Source: an uncultured Armatimonadota bacterium (lineage in GTDB: Bacteria; Armatimonadota; Armatimonadia; Armatimonadales; Armatimonadaceae). From it: a stretch of 5,084 bases of DNA. The stretch is from assembly GCA_903881535.1 (NCBI GenBank), contig CAIRTT010000636.1:1-5084 (forward strand), read 5' to 3'. The position numbers were made by a program, and so were the translations under genes. The notes under the pieces were generated by a model, which was not told where the DNA came from, did not search any database, and worked only from the letters and a program-made list of their open reading frames with translations. Each line of letters begins with the position of its first letter. The stretch's first letter is position 1. This document shows, piece by piece, positions 1 to 5,084 of the stretch.

Positions 1-1
1 C

Positions 2-2599
2 ATCAAAGCTAACTGCACCGGTTGTCACGATGGCTCACAGTACTTTGATGCGTCAAACACTAAGGCGATGCTTAAGAAGGGCTACTTTGTCGGAGGTGAC
101 CCAGAAGGCTCTATCGGTCTGCAGTTCGTTCTCGGGAAAATGACAGGCCGCTCCTACAAACAAATGCCCCCAGAGCCAAACCCGGCACTCTCAGCCGCTG
201 ACCAGGCAACTATCACGCAGTGGGTAAAAGATGGAGCAAATCTTCCAAGTGTAGTAGTCGGTGATGCTAATAGCGGTGGTGCAACTCCTCCGCCTGCTAC
301 ATCAAAAGCACGCACAGCCGTCACTGAAGAGCAGGTCCTTCGCGCAATCAGTACTGACATCGATTCTGTGGATGAAGCAGATCGCAAGTACATGCGCTAT
401 TACTCCATTGCAAACTTGCAGCGGAATCCTGATTTCACAGCGGCAGATCTTAAGGATGCGCGCATCGGACTTGAAAAGCTCATCAACTCATTATCATGGG
501 CGCCTGAAATTGTCCGACTGAAACCACTGGGTCCCGATAACACTGTGCTCCGTCTGGATCTTAGAACCGTAGATTGGACCGATGCTACATGGCAAAGGAT
601 TGTAGCGGTCAACCCTTATGGGCTCCTACCAAAAAATGCATCATCACAAGTGGACACCATCCGTCGGCAGACTGGTGCAGCCTTTCCATACATCCGTGCG
701 GACTGGTTTGTCGCAACTGCTAGTGTCCCACCGCTTTACCATGAAATTCTCGAGCTTCCTGACAATGTTCCTGACCTTGAGAAGCGTCTTGGCGTGACGG
801 AGCAATCTAACATCGAACAGGCAAAGGTCATCCGATTTGGCCGCCGTCAATCCGGTGTCTCGCGTAACAACCGTGTTGGAGAACGTCACCGATCGCTCTT
901 TGGTAGCTTTTGGAAGTCGTATGATTTTGCGGGTAACCAGGGGCGACAGAACATCTTCAATAATCCCATCGACTTTGCCGCGGATGGTGGTGAATACGTC
1001 TTCCACCTTCCCAATGGATTACAGGGATACTTCATTGCGACTGCAGATGGACGCCGTCTCGACCAGGCTCCAAGCAATATTGTCCGGGACCTTCAGACGG
1101 CAGGTAAAGACCCGGTTATCGTAAATGGTCTTTCGTGTATCGGTTGCCACTCCACTGGAATGAAAGTAGTCTCTGATCAGGTTCGCCCACTCCTCGAAGT
1201 CCTGGACAAGAGCAATACATTTGATCTGGACGTGGCCTTGTCACTGTACAAACCCGCTGATGTCCTTTCACAGGCCTTCTCGAGCGACATGGGCAAATTT
1301 CAGGCAGCGCTCAAAAAACTTGATACTGACCTTATAACCAAAATAGAGGACGAGCCAACCAGCAAGTTGGCCCGCTACTACCTGGATGACGCGGGAAGTA
1401 TTTCACTCAATCAGGCTGCCGCAGATACAGGGCTTACAGCCAAAGAACTGGTCCGCCGAGTAAACAAAAGTAGCCGTCTGGAGAGCCTCGGTTTCAACCA
1501 GCTAACGGTCGAAGATGAACGTAACCGTGGCATCAAGCGTGATCTTTGGGAAGAAAATTTCGGTTTGCTGACCCGTGAGATTGCTCTTGGAGATTATGTA
1601 GCGCCAACACGTACTGTCTCGCGCGGTGGTGGAACGGCTCCATCATCAGCGCCACTCCGTCAAGTTACCGTTCACATTGGAAACATCACATGTGCGAACC
1701 AAAGTGTGATGGACAAGGTGCGGCAAAATCTTGTCTTTTGGCTCTCACGCTCACGTCAGGTCAAGCTGGTACGGTTAAGCAAGGATGCCGATTCGATTAT
1801 CCGAGGCACCATTGATCGTAAGGATGGCGAAGTTACAATTACGCTCATCGATGACAAACGAAAGATCAAGGAAGACATTGCCGGATTGTTTTCAGATATT
1901 GACTTCCTGACGCAACAGGTTGCTGATCGGATGCATCATCAGCTCACAGGTGAGCGGCTTCCAGTATCTGACTCTGTCGGTCAGGCCACTGTGGCAACAT
2001 CGAATGCCGCAATTACTGTTGCACGTCCGGTAACCACAAATATTCCGACGCAGACGTTCATTCCACGAGATCCAATCGCGACGCTGTCTGCTCAGCTTCC
2101 AAGTCGTGGTCTAGCCGTTTCCGTTGATCGTGGCCCGAACTCTGAATATCGGTTTGGTGAAGAAGTTGTTATTGGCGTTCGGTCCGACCGCGCTGGTTTC
2201 CTTACTGTCTACAACATTGACTCACAGGGTGAAGTTGCTTTGTTGTTCCCGAATGAGTTTGTAACGAATAACCAAGTGCAATCCGGCCAACTAATCAACA
2301 TCGGTGGTCCGAACGATAAATTCAAGATTGCACCAACTGGAGCTCCTGGTCGTGAGACAGTGGTGGCCATCATTTCAAGTGAAGCTGCTGCGAGTGTGTT
2401 ACCTGGCATTCGTGAGTTTAGAAATGCTGGATCAAAGTCTCTTGGAGTAGTCGCGCGTGGTGTTGATACGTTCCGGAGTGATCTTGGTAAATCTCTCGGC
2501 GTAGAAGCACGCATAAAGAATGGACAGGTTGGCAACGCGTCAGTAACGCCTCCTGCGGGCGTTGCACAGGCAATCGTGCAGTTCTTCACCGTTCGCTAA
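2..2599 (+). CDS. Exported di-heme c-type cytochrome with C-terminal DUF4384 domain (5' end outside window)
   Basis: The frame is open from the first bases, so the true start lies upstream; at least 865 residues are visible (residue 1 = bases 2-4). An N-terminal cytochrome c domain is shown by CTGCH at residues 5-9 and MPPEP at 55-59, whose Met is the likely axial ligand. It ends in a WVKDGA helix, as in planctomycete-type cytochrome c domains. A Pro/Ala/Gly-rich linker follows, then a ~270-residue region I do not recognise, closing with a second heme site, CIGCH, at 379-383. After another Gly/Ser/Pro linker comes a small alpha/beta segment (about 550-660), loosely like CsgG/LpoB-type domains; that is a weak guess. 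Residues about 704-792 match the DUF4384 pattern (GFLTVYNID, GEVALLFPNE), a domain often found with caspase and kinase proteins. Heme attachment implies a periplasmic or surface location. There is no terminator before the caspase gene 31 bases downstream, so the two are probably co-transcribed. The substrate and electron partner cannot be read from the sequence. Confidence 0.9.
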   Translation: MKANCTGCHDGSQYFDASNTKAMLKKGYFVGGDPEGSIGLQFVLGKMTGRSYKQMPPEPNPALSAADQATITQWVKDGANLPSVVVGDANSGGATPPPATSKARTAVTEEQVLRAISTDIDSVDEADRKYMRYYSIANLQRNPDFTAADLKDARIGLEKLINSLSWAPEIVRLKPLGPDNTVLRLDLRTVDWTDATWQRIVAVNPYGLLPKNASSQVDTIRRQTGAAFPYIRADWFVATASVPPLYHEILELPDNVPDLEKRLGVTEQSNIEQAKVIRFGRRQSGVSRNNRVGERHRSLFGSFWKSYDFAGNQGRQNIFNNPIDFAADGGEYVFHLPNGLQGYFIATADGRRLDQAPSNIVRDLQTAGKDPVIVNGLSCIGCHSTGMKVVSDQVRPLLEVLDKSNTFDLDVALSLYKPADVLSQAFSSDMGKFQAALKKLDTDLITKIEDEPTSKLARYYLDDAGSISLNQAAADTGLTAKELVRRVNKSSRLESLGFNQLTVEDERNRGIKRDLWEENFGLLTREIALGDYVAPTRTVSRGGGTAPSSAPLRQVTVHIGNITCANQSVMDKVRQNLVFWLSRSRQVKLVRLSKDADSIIRGTIDRKDGEVTITLIDDKRKIKEDIAGLFSDIDFLTQQVADRMHHQLTGERLPVSDSVGQATVATSNAAITVARPVTTNIPTQTFIPRDPIATLSAQLPSRGLAVSVDRGPNSEYRFGEEVVIGVRSDRAGFLTVYNIDSQGEVALLFPNEFVTNNQVQSGQLINIGGPNDKFKIAPTGAPGRETVVAIISSEAAASVLPGIREFRNAGSKSLGVVARGVDTFRSDLGKSLGVEARIKNGQVGNASVTPPAGVAQAIVQFFTVR

Positions 2600-2616
2600 C
2601 TTGGGGTTTACCGTTT

Positions 2617-2623
2617 AGAAAGG
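2617..2623 (+). promoter_or_regulatory. Ribosome binding site of the caspase-FGE gene
   Basis: AGAAAGG is a purine-rich Shine-Dalgarno-like stretch 7 bases before the ATG at 2631. It fixes the start and leaves a 31-base gap after the upstream stop codon. No promoter or terminator is evident in the gap, which supports co-transcription with the cytochrome gene. Confidence 0.7.
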
Positions 2624-2630
2624 TTTCACC

Positions 2631-4601
2631 ATGGATAGACGCACAATACTCCTTGGCTCCTTTGGTCTTGTATTACCAGCGGCCGCGCAGAATGCGCAGA
2701 CGAAGTCATTGACCGTGAAGGCACGCAGCGGTGAGCTTGCCGATACGACACTTTACACAAACTCGTTTGCGGTACTAGTTGGAATCACGTATCCAAGGTT
2801 TCCCGACAATCTGCAAATACCGCAGGCAAATGCGGATGTGGATGACCTGAAAGCACTCTTAGTCGCTTCTTATGGCTTTCTTTCTGAGAATGTCGTTGTC
2901 TTGAAGGATGCTCAGGCGACCAAAAAGGGGATTGAGAAGGCGCTCGCATCCCTCACAGACCGTAAACGTATATTGGCTACGGACCGTGTGCTGGTGTACT
3001 TCAGCTGTCATGGTCAAACGATAAAGACACAGGATGGTGGAGATCAAGGATTTTTGATTCCATCCGATGCTGATATCGACCTTAAGGACACGTCTAATCC
3101 AGGGCCATATTTTTCCGATTGTATTCCCATGGATGGTCTCTGGCGGCCGCTTGAAGCATGTCCAGCCCGGCATAGGCTTTTGATTGCAGATGCCTGTTTT
3201 GCAGGTCTAACTGTACAGTCAAAGGCATTCCCAAAACCAAGTGCTGCGACCCTAAAGGGGTTTCTTGCCGTACCGGCTTTACAGGCCATTGCAGCAGGAG
3301 GCAAGGGGGAAGAGGCGTTAGTTCTGCCTGGACTTCGTAACTCTGCATTCACACATAAGCTGCTTGAGGTGCTACGTCAGGCTGCTGCAAGTGGTGAGAT
3401 TGTGACAACAAGTCTTCTTGGTGCGCAGCTGAAGACCAGTGTGCCAGATTTGATTCTGTCACGCACCAATGGCAAGGAGAAGCAGACACCGCAGTTCGGC
3501 TCGCGGGGTACGGAGGGAGAGTGGTTGTTTGTTCCGATGTCGGCGACAGCCGCCGCTGCAGGTGGTGGCGCTATCGAGACAGTGGTTGCTCCCGGAGGTG
3601 CCGTTTCCACAACGATTCGCCTCGAGCTAACGGGTGTTCCGGCGGGTGCAAAAGTCACCGTAGATGGCACCCAGCTGACAGGGAATGTGTTCACGGATGA
3701 TATCGTTGAGAAGGCAAAGTCGCTGGAAGTTGCGGTGGTTGCAGCAGGATTCAAGCCATATGTGCATACGGTTGTGGTCCCGCGTGGTGGGTCTGTGAAC
3801 CATGCGGTTGTGCTTGAGGCGAAGCCGAAACCAGCGAATCGTTTGACGGACTACCCTGCATTAAAAGCCTACGTCGAGTCTCTTCGCTCGATTCCTGCTG
3901 GCACGTTCCAGATGGGGAGTTCAACCGGCGATTCTGATGAAAAACCCGTCCATAGTGTCACCGTTTCAGCGTTTCGTCTGGGTGCGGCTCCCGTTACGTT
4001 TGGTGTTTGGAAGGAGTACTGTGCCGCGTCAGGTACTGAACTTCCAGAAGCACCGTCGTGGGGCATGTTGGATGATCATCCGGTGGTACATGTTTCCTGG
4101 AACGACATTATGGGTGCTGATGGCAAAGGTGGTTTTTGTGTCTGGGCAAGTGATGTTGCGGGTTTTCGGTTGACATTGCCATCGGAAGCGCAGTTTGAGT
4201 ATGGTGCTCGTGGTGCTCGTGGTGGTCAGGGTGGCTTGGATTTTCCTTGGGGAAACTCATTTGACCGTAGCAAGCTTTGGTGCTCCAGTGCGAAATTTGG
4301 GGATGCGAAGCGCACTGCGCCTGTATTGCGCACCAGTAACATTTATCGTAATTCGTATGGTCTTACGGATATGGCTGGCAATGTTAGTCAGTGGTGCTCG
4401 GACTTGTACGGACCGTATAGCAGTGCGTCACAGACCGATCCTCAGGGTCCTGGCTCATCGTCCGATAACTTCCGTTGTGTTCGCGGCGGTTCGTGGTTCA
4501 ACAACAATCCGGACATCTTCCGGTGCGCTAATCGTATCAGGAGCGGCCCAGTTAGCAGGGGCAGCAACTACGGCTTCCGTCTTTCCGCAGGACCTGGTTA
4601 G
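2631..4601 (+). CDS. Exported caspase-PEGA-FGE fusion protein, inferred DGR variable (target) protein
   Basis: 656 residues. The N-terminus (MDRRTILLG, a hydrophobic stretch, then PAAAQ near residues 16-20) is a signal peptide; the RR pair is Tat-like but not a strict consensus. Residues about 45-300 are a caspase-like peptidase C14 domain with the expected catalytic pair: His127 in FSCHGQ and Cys189 in DACFAG. Residues about 329-398 resemble a PEGA beta domain (VPAGAKVTVDG). Residues about 418-656 form an FGE/sulfatase-modifying-factor-like domain: IPAGTFQMGS, HPVVHVSW (483-490), LPSEAQFEYGARG (516-528), FPWGN, GLTDMAGNVSQW (577-588), RGGSW (618-622) and a final GFRL. The catalytic cysteine pair of true FGE, expected just after the GGS(W/Y) motif, is absent; those positions are F, N, N, N. 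The domain is therefore more likely a C-type-lectin-fold binding scaffold than an enzyme. Its last ~43 codons lie in a repeat with DGR variable-repeat statistics. Inference: a hypervariable sensor or binder coupled to a protease effector. The start is chosen by the ribosome binding site and the signal peptide. Confidence 0.93.
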   Translation: MDRRTILLGSFGLVLPAAAQNAQTKSLTVKARSGELADTTLYTNSFAVLVGITYPRFPDNLQIPQANADVDDLKALLVASYGFLSENVVVLKDAQATKKGIEKALASLTDRKRILATDRVLVYFSCHGQTIKTQDGGDQGFLIPSDADIDLKDTSNPGPYFSDCIPMDGLWRPLEACPARHRLLIADACFAGLTVQSKAFPKPSAATLKGFLAVPALQAIAAGGKGEEALVLPGLRNSAFTHKLLEVLRQAAASGEIVTTSLLGAQLKTSVPDLILSRTNGKEKQTPQFGSRGTEGEWLFVPMSATAAAAGGGAIETVVAPGGAVSTTIRLELTGVPAGAKVTVDGTQLTGNVFTDDIVEKAKSLEVAVVAAGFKPYVHTVVVPRGGSVNHAVVLEAKPKPANRLTDYPALKAYVESLRSIPAGTFQMGSSTGDSDEKPVHSVTVSAFRLGAAPVTFGVWKEYCAASGTELPEAPSWGMLDDHPVVHVSWNDIMGADGKGGFCVWASDVAGFRLTLPSEAQFEYGARGARGGQGGLDFPWGNSFDRSKLWCSSAKFGDAKRTAPVLRTSNIYRNSYGLTDMAGNVSQWCSDLYGPYSSASQTDPQGPGSSSDNFRCVRGGSWFNNNPDIFRCANRIRSGPVSRGSNYGFRLSAGPG

Positions 4602-4632
4602 AATTCTGTTTTCCGGGGCCGCCTTCAGCGGA
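4602..4632 (+). other. Conserved non-coding VR tail, candidate initiation-of-mutagenic-homing (IMH) region
   Basis: The 31 bases right after the TAG stop match the downstream copy at 30 positions, the only change being at 4609. They are non-coding in the gene's frame. The second half is GC-rich (TTCCGGGGCCGCC) and contains a small hairpin. In studied DGRs, a GC-rich element at the 3' end of the VR directs where cDNA integration begins; assigning that role here is inference from position and conservation. The exact IMH boundary cannot be set without the template repeat. Confidence 0.5.
4619..4631 (+). other. Short GC hairpin in the tail of variable repeat 1
   Basis: CCGC (4619-4622) and GCGG (4628-4631) form a 4-bp stem with loop CTTCA. 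A mismatch and further G-C pairs could extend it outward. The same hairpin is kept exactly in the second copy at 4969-4981. There is no T-run, so it is not a typical intrinsic terminator. Confidence 0.4.
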
Positions 4633-4676
4633 CCCTTCGCTGGTTCCGGCGTATAGCATTAGAAAACGAGTGGTTA

Positions 4677-4695
4677 TCGGCGCTTTCGGCGCCGA
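4677..4695 (+). other. Perfect 7-bp GC-rich hairpin downstream of the VR
   Basis: TCGGCGC (4677-4683) pairs perfectly with GCGCCGA (4689-4695) around a 5-base loop, TTTCG. It lies about 40 bases after the conserved VR tail and is not part of the repeated unit. The following bases (ATGGGATGG) lack a T-run, so a Rho-independent terminator is unlikely. DGR target sites often have a hairpin or cruciform just downstream of the VR that aids retrohoming. That role is possible here, but the distance is longer than in the classic Bordetella phage case. Confidence 0.55.
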
Positions 4696-4728
4696 ATGGG
4701 ATGGTGTTCAGTAGTGAGCAATAGGTGA

Positions 4729-4743
4729 GCCGCCTTTGGCGGC
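4729..4743 (+). other. Second GC-rich hairpin, 6-bp stem
   Basis: GCCGCC (4729-4734) pairs perfectly with GGCGGC (4738-4743) around a 3-base loop, TTT. The next bases (GCTTGATATTT) hold only a weak T-rich stretch, so this could be a poor terminator for the operon or another structural element of the retroelement. It is not present in the repeated unit. Confidence 0.45.
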
Positions 4744-4765
4744 GCTTGATATTTCACTCGGAAAT

Positions 4766-4794
4766 TTGCTTGAAGTTGAACCTCTCTATATATA
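4766..4794 (+). promoter_or_regulatory. Possible sigma70-type promoter before the second variable repeat
   Basis: TTGCTT (4766-4771) and TATATA (4789-4794) are separated by 17 bases in a locally AT-rich stretch just upstream of the second repeat. The -35 match is poor (only TTG agrees), so this is a weak call. If real, it would transcribe the second repeat copy and whatever follows the window. Confidence 0.22.
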
Positions 4795-4821
4795 AGATGT
4801 CACGGGGTTCAGCTGGTTTGA

Positions 4822-4987
4822 CCGTTGTGTTCGCGGCGGTTCGTGGAACCACATCGATCCGGACTTTTACCGATGTGCGTATCGTGTCGGGGCCCCTCAG
4901 AATGCCAGGAGCATCATCGGCGGCTTCCGCCTTGCCGCAGGACCGGATTAGAATTCTGCTTTCCGGGGCCGCCTTCAGCGGAACCTT
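4822..4987 (+). repeat. Second, orphan variable-repeat copy (VR2)
   Basis: Copy of the 3' end of the caspase-FGE gene at offset 350. In the matching frame (codons from 4823) it reads RCVRGGSWNHIDPDFYRCAY, then a varied stretch, GFRLAAGPD and TAG at 4949-4951, so the FGE-type tail and stop are kept. The frame is closed upstream by TAA at 4793-4795, and no ATG, GTG or TTG lies between, so it cannot be translated on its own. Similarity begins sharply at 4822, with no upstream part of an FGE domain. It is not the template of VR1: at 12 differing sites VR1 has A where this copy does not, and at 10 the reverse holds. It is best read as a second mutagenised cassette, the relic of a lost target gene, or an ectopic retrohoming product. 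Confidence 0.75.
4969..4981 (+). other. Short GC hairpin in the tail of variable repeat 2
   Basis: An exact copy of the hairpin at 4619-4631: stem CCGC/GCGG with loop CTTCA, inside the conserved non-coding tail of the repeat (candidate IMH region). Its retention in a copy that has no gene points to a nucleic-acid-level function or to recent copying. Confidence 0.35.
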
Positions 4988-5084
4988 ATTCGTTAATAAT
5001 TCAGGCAAAAGTAAGTGATGATTTGTTCTAAGTCTCTCAGGTACAGCAGCTTGAGTTGTGGCTGATTGGCAACATGAAAAAGAA

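Larger units (their letters stand above)
4472..4637 (+). repeat. DGR variable repeat 1 (VR), spanning the 3' end and stop of the caspase-FGE gene
   Basis: Aligned without gaps to 4822-4987 (offset 350), 130 of 166 bases match by hand count. The left edge is sharp: 25 of 25 bases match from 4472 to 4496, with no similarity before it. The core 4497-4570 differs at 30 of 74, and 4571-4632 at only 5 of 62. The variable codons encode residues from F623 to Y647, the surface randomised in FGE/C-type-lectin DGR target proteins, while fixed codons (P627, D628, R631, C632, R635, GFRL) keep the fold. Coding differences fall 14, 12 and 8 at codon positions 1, 2 and 3, unlike neutral drift. Most variable codons are compatible with an ancestral AAC or AAT. 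Similarity runs past the stop codon, as expected for a homing target rather than for protein conservation. Confidence 0.85.
4602..5084. other. Region without a convincing protein gene, holding a second variable repeat and hairpins
   Basis: These 483 bases follow the caspase-FGE stop codon. They hold the conserved VR tail, two stable GC hairpins (4677-4695 and 4729-4743), an AT-rich possible promoter (4766-4794) and the second variable-repeat copy (4822-4987). The last ~95 bases are AT-richer and show nothing I can assign. An ATG at 5074 begins M-K-K at the window edge without a clear Shine-Dalgarno, so it cannot be judged. Open frames here that translate as VFAAVRG... are the +1 frame of the variable repeat and look like shadows. 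Confidence 0.7.

Noticed and set aside
2209..2589. 126-codon - strand open frame opposite the DUF4384 region
   Set aside because: It lies antisense to a coding region with clear domain motifs, with no own ribosome binding site or family resemblance.
4195..4656. 153-codon + strand open frame inside the caspase-FGE gene
   Set aside because: It overlaps the well-supported FGE-like domain in another frame and its product is low-complexity and unrecognisable. It is a shadow frame.
4677..4695. Intrinsic terminator of the two-gene operon
   Set aside because: The stem is good, but no T-run follows on either strand, so it is listed only as a hairpin.
4822..4987. Downstream repeat as the DGR template repeat (TR)
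   Set aside because: A template should hold the adenines at nearly all differing sites. Here 12 differing sites have A only in the gene copy, 10 only in this copy and 14 in neither. The core is not A-rich, so it is itself a mutagenised copy.
4725..5018. 97-codon open frame from a GTG, or from the ATG at 4797, as a protein gene
   Set aside because: It runs through the second repeat in the +1 frame relative to the FGE tail. The same shadow frame is open in the first copy, and neither start has a convincing ribosome binding site.
5074..5084. ATG followed by AAA AAG at the window edge as the start of the next gene
   Set aside because: Only three codons are visible and there is no clear Shine-Dalgarno sequence. 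It could be the start of a DGR accessory or reverse transcriptase gene, but nothing here supports that.

Overview
This window carries two complete or near-complete genes on the + strand, followed by about 480 bases without a convincing protein gene. The DNA looks like that of an environmental Gram-negative bacterium of roughly balanced base composition. The evidence is covalent c-type heme motifs, which need an extracytoplasmic location, and an N-terminal export signal on the second protein. I cannot name the genus.

Layout. Positions 2-2599 are the 3' part of a large multidomain cytochrome gene. It has two CxxCH heme sites, a central region of unknown fold and a C-terminal DUF4384-type domain. 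After 31 bases with a good ribosome binding site comes 2631-4601. This gene encodes a 656-residue exported protein with a caspase-like (peptidase C14) domain, a PEGA-like beta domain and a C-terminal formylglycine-generating-enzyme (FGE)-like domain of the C-type-lectin fold. The two genes look like one transcription unit.

Main result. The last ~130 coding bases of the caspase gene plus ~36 bases past its stop codon (4472-4637) recur without gaps 350 bases downstream (4822-4987). The copies match at 130 of 166 positions by hand count. The two ends are nearly identical, while the core (4497-4570) differs at 30 of 74. Of the 34 coding differences, 26 fall at codon positions 1 and 2. Of all 36 differences, 22 have an A in one copy, split 12 and 10 between the two. 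This is the expected signature of a diversity-generating retroelement (DGR), in which adenines of a template repeat are randomised while being copied into a variable repeat. Because adenines are lost about equally from both copies, both look like mutagenised products of a third, A-rich template. That template and the reverse transcriptase are not in this window and probably lie nearby, perhaps just downstream.

Working model (inference): the FGE-like domain is a hypervariable binding surface that the DGR retargets, and the caspase domain is the effector. The co-encoded heme/DUF4384 protein is an exported partner. The second variable-repeat copy has no reading frame with a start codon, so it looks like an orphan cassette or the relic of a lost second target gene. 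Several GC-rich hairpins lie after the variable repeat, where DGRs often carry structures needed for efficient retrohoming.
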